A stretch of DNA of 64,000 nt, taken from Waltergamsia citrina (Eukaryota > Ascomycota > Sordariomycetes > Hypocreales > Bionectriaceae). A program made the translations under genes and the position numbers. The notes under the pieces were generated by a model. It worked only from the letters and a program-made list of their open reading frames with translations, was not told where the DNA came from and searched no databases. The first letter of the stretch is position 1; each line of letters opens with the position of its first letter. The stretch is taken from assembly GCA_022814615.1 (NCBI GenBank), contig JAKLNE010000003.1:682001-746000 (forward strand), given 5' to 3'. Of the stretch, positions 10,120 to 20,617 are shown one piece after another.

Positions 10120-11728
10120 TCACAGCTTAGCTGTCCTGTCCTGAATCTTCTCCACTCCTGCCTTTGCTTTGACCCGTGCTCGGATCGTATCCTCTGTGAA
10201 ATCAGTTAGATTCTCAAAATCGAGATCCACCTCTTCCAAAGTCTTCGCCTTGATCTGGACAGCCCTCGAATCCACTGTGTCGGGCTCCTCAACGGCCTTT
10301 CTGATAAAGCCCGCCCAGCCATCGAAGCACCGCCGAGCAGAAGGAACTCTCTCCAAAATCAGGGCGAAGCAATGCGGCATCGCCTCGTACTCCTCGAACA
10401 CGACAGGAACCCCTTGGGAGCGAAGCTTCTTGGCGAAATATTTGTCTTCCAACGCCAGTATCTCCCAACCAGTACAGATATATACGGGCGGTGACCCCTC
10501 CCAGCTGTGGCTCATAACGACAGATGCGAGTGGATGGGCGACCAAGTCATCGTCAACGTATAGATGTTTACGAGGCGGCTGCGACGGCCAGATATCGCAG
10601 TCCTTCAAAACACCTTTTTGCACGATCTCGGGTTTGGGCAGATAGTCGAAGGGCTCTGGGACGTCTCCTTCCCAAGAAGGCGAGCTTTGCGTGATGTCGA
10701 GCCATGGCGAGTTCAAGCTGACGGCTGCGGGTAAAGGAATCTTACGAGCTTCACCATGCCACAGTATCGTGGTGTTGTTACGGTTGAACTCAAGGAGCAG
10801 CTGAAGGAGAGCGAGTGCCAGATTTCCGCCAGCACTGATCTTATTAGTATTCCAGTCCAAGGGGAGCAAATAACATTGAGACTAACCTGTCCCCTGCAAG
10901 TACTATATGATCAGGCTTCACAGGGTCATGGTACGCATCTGGTGGCGGATAGAGTAGTGTGAAATACGATAGCAAGGCGTCGAGAACGGCCGCCGGAAAA
11001 GGATGCTGAGGTGCTAGGCGATATCGTACAGAGTAGCAACGTCCTCCGGTCAGCTTGGCAAGCTTTTTGACCGATGCCCGGTATGTCGAGGGATCGCAGA
11101 GATAGTATGCACCTCCATGAAGGTACAGAACCGTTGTCGGCTGGGAGCACTCCTCCATCATAGCATCGTACATCTCTTTCTGGGAGAGATTTGGTAAAGT
11201 GTCTTCCGGCCCAGCTGCGGCACGATAACCCGTCCATTCCGCCTCCACTGGGTCAATTTCCGGCATCTTAAACCGGGAACTCAAGAGGTCAGGATCCCCC
11301 ATACGCTCAACGGCTCGCAGCAGCTCGTCGCCGATACTCGTCTCTGGCGGCGGAGGCGCGGCATAGGTACTCACCCATATCCTGCCTTTTGGCCCCGGGT
11401 CTTTGAGTGTCATCTTCTGCACGGCAGAGATGGTTCTAGGTTTGCTTGGCGAGGGTTCCAAGAAGGAGCGAAGTACGGAGACGATAAGGTCGGAGCGAAG
11501 ATCGAGGTACTTGGCTGATTCTGACTGTCCAAGTACATGCATAACAGCAACCCTCACAATGAGTGGCAGCTTGGGCAGCAACATCATGAGCATCTTGAGG
11601 TTGTCCGAGGCCATGGCGGCGCGATTGTTTGACGTCGTCGACTCCGAAGGGTCAGCGATGGCAGCAGCATCAGAGGTTGAAGGCACCTCTACAGGGTTTG
11701 GCGAAGTTCCATCGGCCATGTTGGTCAA
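10120..11728 (-). CDS. alpha/beta hydrolase, hormone-sensitive-lipase type esterase
   Basis: Two exons on the minus strand, 11728-10887 and 10834-10120, with a 52-nt intron (GTTAGT...ATCAG). The product is about 518 residues. The oxyanion-hole motif HGGAYY and the nucleophile elbow GDSAGGN, rebuilt across the splice, place it in the alpha/beta-hydrolase-3 (HSL, bacterial esterase-like) family. The nucleophile Ser codon itself is split AG|T by the intron. The catalytic His is probably in EAMPHCF. The N-terminal ~45 residues are disordered and S/T/A-rich, and a hydrophobic stretch (MLMMLLPKLPLIVRVAVM) follows. Substrate unknown: esters of sterols, acylglycerols or small xenobiotics are all possible. 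An internal Met at residue 4 is an alternative start. Confidence 0.88.
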
Positions 11729-13392
11729 GGGTCCAAGGGTAAGTTTATATACACGTCCAGGTCCGATAAGGGTCCTCCCAAAACTAGTAGACTAGACTGG
11801 GCTGTTGCATGAAAAGTTGGGATAGTTGGAAGAAGCTGGCGGATTGCAGATGGAATCGGAAACCACACCAAGTCAAGATTAGCGTCAATACATAGGACAG
11901 ATAGACAAAAGTTGACTGGCTTTTCTCTAGAGCATAATGACGAATCGATCTCAAGACGCCAAACGAAAGAGAGAGTACGCTAAGGACAAAACAAGGCGGG
12001 TAGGGTGGGTTCAGTCTTTAGGTACTAGGGGAAGAGACGGTGATGTACGTATATCTTTCTAGAGGTATAAACGATATGGCTCAAGAGATGTTTCGCGCAA
12101 GTGGGCATCATGCATGTGATTAGAAGAATGGAAGGAATATTGCCGTCATTAACGGCGGAGAAAGTCAATCGATCAATGAATGACTGACATTGAGCCTCGG
12201 CGCTTTCGCTGGTGGACACCTCAATAGGTTTAGGCCGACTTTCATCATGCATGAACGGCTGTGGCGCCCGCTTTCCTAACCAAAACGGCACTTAATAATA
12301 TTTTACTGATATAATTCCTGGAAAGGGCTACCCTGAGTTATCTCTTCATTTTCTTGTTGCTACCTGAGACGCTTCAAGCTTTCATTCAAGCTTAGGCTAT
12401 TCAAGTCGAAGATATTGTAGGCTAGATTGTAACTGTTTTTCTTGTTTGAGATACGAAGCTTTCGTTCTCCTGATGTTTGGTGGTCGACTATTGGAGCGTC
12501 ATACTTGGCCTGCAGTTTTGTGTATTTTCATTTGAGCTAGGCCCCGGTAACCCATCATTCCTTATGAAAGAGAGCGAGTAACTGGTCCGAATGTTTTAAT
12601 TACCATTCCGATGCAACTGGCCACGCTGTACTTGCGCCTGAGTCGACTGAATGAATAGACATCTTGGTACGTTGCCTACAGCTCTTACAACAACTATGGG
12701 GTTCGGCTTGTTGAACTGTAACAACGGGAGTCTGCGACCGCGCTGGAGCTGCGGGATAGTTAGACTTACACTGACCTACGGTACCGTGATTCATGCACGT
12801 GCATTTACTGCAAACTCCTTGAAGCCAATACTCCATGAAGCTTGCTCACTTCGCACTACGTCTTTGGCCTAGAAGCTAAAGGTCTCACCAAAGATGTCGG
12901 CAATCGGTTTTATGTGATAGTTGCTTCCGTTGTACCTGAGCATTGTCACAGAGAAAAGTCGAATCTTCAGGATCTGCGTCTATTGGCTTAGTCCCCTACG
13001 AGTATTATGGTATTCCGCTAAGCCTTGTTATTCGCCGAGACTTGAGACGACGAACTTCAAATGACAGGGAATGAACGAGACGCTATTGCCTAAAGGGGAA
13101 AATTTTGCGGATTCATACATATTCTTGGTCACACCAACGCTTTCCGAATTGCAATGCGCAACTACCACAGTCAACCATACTTTTTCCTAAAAATATAAGG
13201 CAATGGATGGGTAGAAGGTGTGCTGTTGACACGCAAAATGATTTGCTATACAGCACATGAGGGTTTGAACAAGAGGAACATCAATGCATTGTGCTATAGA
13301 AATGGAATATCCTCTCTTCCTTGCCGACTATCCATTTCATAATCAACGCCAGGTATTATTTTTATACAGATAAATCTTCCATAGTTGACGTA
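11729..13392. other. gene-poor intergenic stretch
   Basis: 1.66 kb between the hydrolase 5' end and the PEX14 3' end. A Cys-rich 78-codon minus-strand frame at 12600-12836 has no convincing start or splice context. No other gene-like content seen. Confidence 0.45.
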
Positions 13393-14599
13393 TTAGGAAG
13401 ATGCAGGGGTCTCATCCTCCACCTTAGCTTGCTGGCTGGAGGAGGAGCTTTCATTCTGGTTGGCAAACGCCATCTGCCACGCCGGGATGGACGCCTTGCC
13501 AGTTGAGTTGCCGTTGGGAAGCCCGCTCGTGGATCGTCCGAAGGGCTTAGGGGCCTCCGTAGTCGGGGTCGGGGCACCCTTATTCGCCTCACCATTTTCA
13601 CCAGCAGCCTCTCCCTTGTCACCGCCAACGGCCGCAGACTGCCCGCTGACCGGTCGGAGAGGGTTAGCGGGTGCTTGTGTGTTCGAGCTCATCCTCTGTG
13701 AGACCAAGGTCTTGAGGCTTGTTAGCTCGCCGTTGATCTCTCGTAGTCGATTGTCGGTCAGGTCCTTCTGGTTATTCATCGCTTTGGGGATGGAGTCCTT
13801 CAACTGCTGCACTTCGTCTCGCACTCGCTGGGCGTCGTCTTCACGTCGGCGGTTTGCCGACTTTAACTCTGCCATCACAGACTCTAGCTCGGCGATGGTG
13901 CTGTCGAGTCTCTCTGTCCTCTGCTGCTCCGCCTTCTTGAGCTCCTCGGTATCCTTGGAGAGCTGCTCCACGAGATTGAAGGCGTGGTCAAACTGTTCTT
14001 CGATCGACTTCTTATCCTGCTCCAACTTCTCCGGGGTAGGAGGGGCCACTAATGGCATCACATAACGCTACTCCAACTGATTAGTTCCCGTATGACTTGA
14101 CTGTCGTTCCTGTGATTCATACCTTGCCTAACGCATATAGACCATATGTGACTCCACTCGCGACTGTCGCCATAATGAACCAATCCCTCCAGTCCCTCCT
14201 CGGGGGAGGCGGAGGCTGCCATGCATTCTGAGGAAATTGCTGATAGTATTGGGCTGGAGGGCCTGGTGGAGGACCTGGCGGAGGGGCCTGATATGCTGCT
14301 GGGCTGGAGGCTGGTGCCGGGGAGCCACCGGTTCTCGCTAGAGCGACATCGATTTCTTCTTGGGTCAGGTTCTTCGATCGGAGGAAGGAAACTCGGTTCT
14401 CAACAGAGGCAGATGCCACGCTGGGATCTTGAAGGACTGCAAAGGGTTAGCGAGCGCTTTCTGATGTTATGGTAGCTACTGCTGTTGCGCCGGATAGGTA
14501 ACTGACATTGTGTCTGCATGAACGTTAGTAGAGCGCCAGGTAGCGGTAATAGCGTCGGTAACTTACTGCAGAAGCAACGAGGTCCTCGCGGATCGCCAT
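13393..14599 (-). CDS. pex14: peroxin-14, peroxisomal import docking protein
   Basis: Four coding exons, giving 342 residues: 14599-14567 (MAIREDLVASA), a 7-nt micro-exon 14513-14507, 14436-14123 and 14067-13393. The introns start GTAAGT, GTCAGT and GTATGA. Together the first three exons rebuild the conserved Pex14 N-terminal domain (…FLQDPSV…, SVENRVSFLRSKNLTQEE), which binds PEX5 WxxxF motifs and PEX19. A proline-rich linker (PPPGPPPGPP) and a hydrophobic segment (WFIMATVASGVTYGLYAL) follow, then a coiled coil (about residues 125-225) and a disordered, acidic-ended tail. Order and length match fungal Pex14. The protein docks cargo-loaded PEX5 at the peroxisomal membrane. It is head-to-head with NDC80, 476 bp apart. 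Confidence 0.95.
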
Positions 14600-15075
14600 G
14601 ATGTTACAGCAATCTTCGAGTTCACCTCATCACCGGGTTCTGGTTGATGATGTCGGGATGGAGCAGGAAGCAACGATAGGATTTGTCGCGGAGGATGGTC
14701 TCGGCTGCTGGCCGACAGTGGGAGCGGCTTCCCCGATTTTGGACCGAGGCATTCGCTGCATTGGCTGATGACGGAAAGCTGCTGAACAGGGTCTCCACTC
14801 ATTAACCAACAAGATCACGTGAGCTCGCGAGTCGACAGCAGGACGCGATGCGCTGGACAGCATCCACTGATCTGACCAATCACAAGCTTAGTTATGCTTT
14901 TGTTTACTTTGATCCCAGCAACATGCATTTTCGCTTCACCCCTCCCCCCAATTTAATAGTATCATGCACACCATTGACTTCGCGATTTGCGACTCGAACA
15001 CATACCCGGGGCTACAGCACATTTTACGACTTTGCAAACATCCTATAAACAGAATCGTGGACATTGGCAGCCGTC
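14600..15075. promoter_or_regulatory. divergent PEX14/NDC80 promoter region
   Basis: 476 bp between the two start codons, so both genes must draw on it. No specific site can be assigned by eye. Confidence 0.5.
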
Positions 15076-17414
15076 ATGTCCCAAGACACGGGCCTGTGGA
15101 GTGTACGCAGGCCACGAGAGGTAAGCGCTCATTCTCAACGCTTCGAGAAGGCCCCTGTCGCATTTCCCCATCACCGACACGCTGACTCGTTGCGCAGACT
15201 CTAGGCGGACTCAATCTGAACTCTGCGCTGCCCCAGCCCGGCTCGACCATGAAGCGATCCAACTCGAATAGCGCCGCCAACTTTGGCGGCGGCCACGTCC
15301 GCTCCATGTCGGGATCTAGGCAGTCCCTCGCCATGTCGCGACCGAGCCAGCCGCAGTTTCAACGATCGTCGTCGGGCACTAATCTCGCTGATTTGGGCAA
15401 CTCAGCAGCAAGGCGCGCTTCGACGCAGCCGCGAGGCACGTTCACGCCGGCTGCGACCAGGACCAGCCATAATAATGACGCCGAGCGACGAAGCAGCGTG
15501 TACCGCCCGCGACAGTCTACCAACGGGCCCATGAGCCATCAGAGTTTCTTCCAGGCCACACCACAAGCAGCCGGCGTGCCGCGCGACCCGCGACCACTCA
15601 AAGACCGATCTTACCAGGCACACATTGGACAGGAGCTTTTGGATTACATGGTGCAGAACAACTTCGAATTGGAAATGAAACATAATCTATCCGACAAGGC
15701 CATGAAATCACCGACACAGAAGGACTTCAATTACATGTTCCAATGGCTATATCACCGCATCGACCCGAGCCATCGCTTCCAGAAAAACATCGACCAGGAG
15801 GTCCCACCGATCCTGAAGCAGCTCCGATACCCGTTCGAGAGGAGCATCACCAAAAGTCAGATTGCGGCTGTGGGCGGTCAGAACTGGAGTACCTTCCTTG
15901 GGTTGCTTCATTGGATGATGCAGCTAGCACAGATGCTGGAGGGGTTCGCTGCTGGGCGGTACGACGATGCTTGTATGGAGAGCGGGATCGACGTTAGCGG
16001 CGACCGGATCATCTTTGATTTTCTGAGCAGCGCGTATAGGGACTGGCTTGCGATGGATGAGGATATGGGCGATGAGGATGTGGAGCGTGTATTGGCACCT
16101 CATGTCAAATCCATGGCCCAGGCTTTCGAGAGGTCTAACTCAAAATACACTGAACAGCTCGAGATGCTCGAAGCGGAAAACTCGCGACTACTCAAGGAGA
16201 TCGAAGACTTACAAAAATCGACCCCTGACCCAGCCGTCCTCGACAATCATTTCAACATTATGAAGGAGGACAAGGTGAAGTTTGAGGAGTACAATACCTT
16301 GGCTCAGCAACGGACCGAAAAATACGACAACCGCATCCAGGTTCTGGAGGAGGAGCTCGAAAAATTAAACGAGGAGCTCAAGGAGGCGGAGGAAGAGCGA
16401 CGAAGCTTACAAAAGTCGGTGGACGCGCAAGGAATTAGCATGCAGGATATTGACCGCATGAACTCTGAGCGGGAACGACTACAGAAAGGCATCGAATCCG
16501 CCAGCCAACGTTTAGAAGAGGTCAAGAAGAAGGTGGCTGATAAGGAGGCTGATGCTGGCCGCAAGCTGGAAGAGCTGGAGCAAGCCGTCAACAAGTACAA
16601 TACCCTGGCATACCAAATCGCGCTGATTCCATCAACGGCTGCGAATGCTCGAGGGCAAGACCACGAGCTTCAAGTGCTGGTTAGCGACGACTCCGACTTT
16701 ACTTCATCCAACTTTAAGACATCTACAACCGCAGCACCATCAGGTCGGCTGCTAGAAGACTCAACCACGGGATATCAACCCGGTCACATCCTTAACATTG
16801 ACCTTCGGGGTCAAATACGAAGTAGTTTCCTGTCGCTGCGAAAGGAGATTTCAGAGAGGCGCAGCGCAGCGATGGAGGATATGATGAAGGATCATGATTT
16901 GCTGGACGGCATTAAGGAGGCCATTGAGGACAAGCGCAGCGAAGTCGACGCACTCAATCATCGAGTACGAGCGGCTGAGAAGGAGTACGAGAAGACCAAG
17001 GAGGTGACGCAGGCGCAGAAGATGGCTTCCGATACCCAAATTGAGAAGATGGAGAAGGAACTGTCGCGCATGCGAGCTGGCTTGACAGAGTCGGTGCAGT
17101 ACCTCGAGCAACGCGAGATTAACACCACTATTGAGTACGAATCACTAACCCCTGTTTTATTCGCGGAACACTTGTACTGACAATGAATTCACAGATACGA
17201 GCAGCTTGTACTGCGAGCTAGCTCTCTACGCGAGGAGCTACATACTGAGATTGATCGCATGTTAAACGACGTGATCAAGTTCAAGATCCACATCCAGAAG
17301 AATCTGGACGACTACGAGGGCTTCGTGGCGGACGAACTGGAACGAGAGTTGGGCACTGACGAGCCTAAGGAGGATGAGACGGGACGAGTCCCAATGGATG
17401 ATGAGGATGAGTGA
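15076..17414 (+). CDS. ndc80: kinetochore protein NDC80 (HEC1)
   Basis: Three exons: 15076-15120, 15198-17134 and 17195-17414, with introns GTAAGC...GCGCAG and GTACGA...TCACAG. The product is about 733 residues. It opens with a basic, Ser/Arg-rich unstructured tail (~1-130), the region phosphorylated by Aurora B in the family. The calponin-homology microtubule-binding domain follows (DRSYQAHIGQELLDYMVQNN … FMFQWLYHRIDP-like, KSQIAAVGGQNWSTFLGLLHWM). A long coiled coil runs from ~290 to the end, with a break around the family's loop region. The final exon restores IEYEQLVLRASSLREELH and the C-terminal SPC24/25-proximal tail; reading through its intron would truncate the protein. It is part of the Ndc80 complex linking kinetochores to spindle microtubules. 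Confidence 0.95.
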
Positions 17415-18168
17415 AAGAAGAGCGTCTACGTTTATTCCACTGTTCGACGCCATGTACATCCGACACGCGTTTCTGATCATTATTTGTTGGCGTTGGTTGG
17501 GCGGCATTGAAGCGTTCTGGTACCTGGGATGCATGATGATGTATGGCGATGCTTTTTTTCCGAAATGAAGATTTTAGAATACCAAATTTGTTTTACATTG
17601 TTGAATCAGACTATTATTCTACCATTTGACTCACGAAGTCCGCATCTAATGGCATCATAGCGTGGCTGACGGCGGAGCTTGACTTCGGTGCGGGATTCGG
17701 GGTGGAGAGCATCATAACTCCGAAGACGATCTTCGAGGCCCATAACAGCCTTACCGTAGCGCCAGGGCCCAGGGGACAGGTCATCCTTGATCAAATAACT
17801 GTCTATACTATTTTTGAAATGATAATTAGCCCCAAAATCAAAGGATCTCGGTGATTCCTGTGCTTATTAGCTCGGCTCGGATTCTAGCTCGACAATCAAT
17901 TTAGTGGCCGGGGTTTCTGTCCAGTGCTAACTCCGGTCGTGGCTGTAAGAGAAGTTGAGGTAACGACTCAGTAAGCTATGCATTGCGACAAGGGACCCAA
18001 TTGGCCTAGCTTTTATCGTACGGGCGGCATCCACGGCAAGCTTGCGATGTAATACTCTCTGACTTGCATTTTACATCTTACTGGTCCAAACTTCTTAAAC
18101 CTCTACTATCCCTTCCCACCATCCTTTTCCTCCTCCCTCCCCTCCCCTCCTACTTCTTCCATCTCCTC
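17415..18168. other. intergenic, CT-rich promoter near its end
   Basis: 754 bp. The last ~70 bp before the next start codon (about 18095-18165) are strongly C/T-rich, a common core-promoter or leader feature in filamentous ascomycetes. No gene recognised. Confidence 0.45.
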
Positions 18169-19608
18169 ATGCCGGCCTCTCTTCGTCCTGCCATCACCGG
18201 CATATCTTCTTCTAAGCTGCTACGAGTACAACACACAACACGTCGCCCAGGATTGGCATTGTCTGCCTTCAAAGCTGCCACCATGGCGCACCACTCTACC
18301 CATGTGAACAAGTTCCAAGACCGAACCAACATCCCTCGAGAGGCCGAATCCAATCCTCACCATGTTGTGCGACACGGGCGCAAAGATCAAATTAAGGGCT
18401 TCAAGAACCCGTATCCTTCCTATAAGCCTCCACAGGTCTGGCCTCACTTGATTAAGTAGGTATTCTCCCCCCACCGTGTATTAAACACGACGCCCATTAG
18501 GTGAAGCTAGATAGCTGACTTTATCCAATTGCTTAGGCCTCGCTTAACTGGCAACCTCAAGATGCCAGACACCAAACCGCCCACCGTTCCCGTCGTCAAA
18601 CCCGAATGGCTCCCCTCGCGCTTCGCCCTCGAATCCTCCAGCCACATCCGCGCTACCTGGCTCGGCCACGCTTGCTACCTCACTGAATTTCCCTCCGGCC
18701 TGCGCGTTCTTTTCGATCCCGTATTCGACGCTTGCTGCTCTCCTTGGCCGATTAACTACATCGGCCCGCGCCGTTATACTCCCGTGCCTTGCAACATCGA
18801 CCAGCTTCCCGAAGTCGACGCTGTTGTGATTAGCCATAGTCACTACGACCACCTGTCCTCATACTCCCTACGCGACATTCAAGCTCGCTTCCCCAACGTG
18901 CAGTTCTTCGTCGGACTAGGTCTGGAGAAATGGTTCCGCAGCCAAGGTTTCAACAAGGTCACCGAGATGGACTGGTGGGAAGACGCCGACCTTACCGTCA
19001 AGGTCAACAGCGAGAGTGATGGCGAGCGCACCCTCACTGCTCGCATCTCATGTCTTCCCTCCCAGCATAACTCCGCCCGCGGCCTCTTCGATCGCGATCA
19101 GACCCTGTGGTGCTCCTGGGCTATTTACTCCGGTGGTCGCTCCGTTTGGTTTGGCGGCGACACGGGCTACCGAGCTGTGCCGGCGGTAGCTCCCGGCGTG
19201 GACGACTACGGTCCAGAGTACGCTCACCTCCCGCGCTGCCCGCAGTTCAAGCAGATTGGCGAGTTCCGCGGCCCATTTGACCTTGGTCTCATCCCCATCG
19301 GCGCATATGCTCCCCGTGCAGCATTCTCAGGAATGCATGCCAACCCATTTGACTCGGTGGAGATCTTCCTAGATACGAAGTGCCGGCGGGCTATGGGCAT
19401 CCATTGGGGTACGTGGGCGCTGACGGTTGAGGAGGTAATGGAGCCGCCAGGGCTGCTGAAAGAGGCGCTGTCGCGGTATAAGCTGCCTGAGGAAGGTTTA
19501 TTTGATGTTTGTGATATTGGAGAGAGCAGGCACTTTAGTCCGGATGATACGACTCATAAGCAGGCGTTGGAGGAGATCTACAGTCGGCGGAGAGATGAGC
19601 AAGCCTGA
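18169..19608 (+). CDS. NAPE-PLD-like metallo-beta-lactamase-fold hydrolase
   Basis: Two exons, 18169-18455 and 18537-19608 (intron GTAGGT...CTTAG), about 452 residues. The metallo-beta-lactamase signature is plain: HSHYDHLS supplies HxHxDH. Later ligands are probably the His in PSQHNSARG, the Asp in FGGDTGY and the His in MGIHWGTW. This spacing and the PRRYTPVPC region match N-acyl-phosphatidylethanolamine phospholipase D and its fungal homologues, which release N-acylethanolamines from membrane lipid. The N-terminal ~40 residues are Ser/Arg/Ala-rich with no acid residue and may be a mitochondrial presequence. The internal Met of MAHHSTHVNKF would give a form without it. Lipid substrate is inferred from family only. 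Confidence 0.87.
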
Positions 19609-20179
19609 TCGAGCAAAGAGAGATTTCTCTCATTTGCGTGTACGATAGATGATATGAATAATTAATGTAGATAAAGACTCGGAAGACTTGAGAGAGAAGA
19701 ATCTGGAGAGGCGTTGCCTGGCTCTTTTACCAACATACCGTTCCTTTTTCACTAGCGATGCAAGAAGCTATGAGAGAGAAAGGAACTGCATTACACTTAG
19801 AAGGAAAGATTGTGCTGAAGAGACTACCACTCAATGACACAGGATCACATCTATACCCTCTGGGTATTAATTAGTCCAATGCTTGGCAGTTCCTTTCCTT
19901 TTCTTCGTTGGACCTCCCCAGAAAGTGGAAGAAATGTGGCTGTGTAGAGCTATTAGCCACAGTGACGTACTGTCTACGCCACATGACCGCCACTTATCCC
20001 GGTTTCTTTTATAAAGACATCCATCACCAACTCTTTTCTTCCCAGATCTTAACAATAGATACTAGTATTAGTATCAGTATCAGGCACTGCTACCTATCAG
20101 ATTTGATATCAGGACTCAAATTAGAGCGCCTGAAACTTTGAACCACTACCAAAGTCGACACCACTACTCAACTTCAAAG
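19609..20179. other. intergenic, nothing recognised
   Basis: 571 bp between the NAPE-PLD-like gene and a small ORF. No features beyond presumed UTRs. Confidence 0.45.
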
Positions 20180-20401
20180 ATGGGCCTCCCTACATTCAGC
20201 TCTTCTACGGAGAGCACCTCAACCTCCACCAACCCTCAGATTCAAAACCAGGATGTTCAGCCCCAGCAACAAGCTACGGGCGCAGGTGTAAACACCGGTG
20301 CTGGAACAACAAGGGAAAAGACAGAAGCAGAGAAGGAAGCTGACCGTCAGTATGAAGAGAGAATGGAGGAGGAATACGCCAAGCGCGAGGGTGGATCCTA
20401 A
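20180..20401 (+). CDS. small 73-residue hydrophilic protein, unknown
   Basis: Starts at ATG 20180 (MGLPTFSSSTES) and ends at 20401. The first half is S/T/N/Q-rich and disordered; the second half is a highly charged stretch (REKTEAEKEADRQYEERMEEEYAKRE) expected to be one helix. No Cys, signal peptide or membrane segment. Codon choice looks coding and the charged helix is not typical of random frames, so I think it is a real small gene of unknown function. It is convergent with the GH47 gene, 216 bp away. Confidence 0.5.
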   Translation: MGLPTFSSSTESTSTSTNPQIQNQDVQPQQQATGAGVNTGAGTTREKTEAEKEADRQYEERMEEEYAKREGGS

Positions 20402-20617
20402 ATAACACGAAAACGTTATGTCCAGAGGCTGTACGGATACTTTATCAGCTTATTGTCGCTTTCAACTCCTATCCTATGAATACAAACGGTGCACGAGCTA
20501 CCAGGGTTAAGAAAACTTAGTAATGTAATCACAGAATATATCATATTTATATACTATTTGAACGTGCCTCTATCCAAGAGATCCGCCCAATGGTCAACTC
20601 TAGTAGATAGGATGAAT

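Noticed and set aside
12600..12836. Cys-rich 78-codon minus-strand frame, possible small secreted protein
   Set aside because: No signal peptide, no convincing start and no matching splice sites; Cys spacing is irregular.
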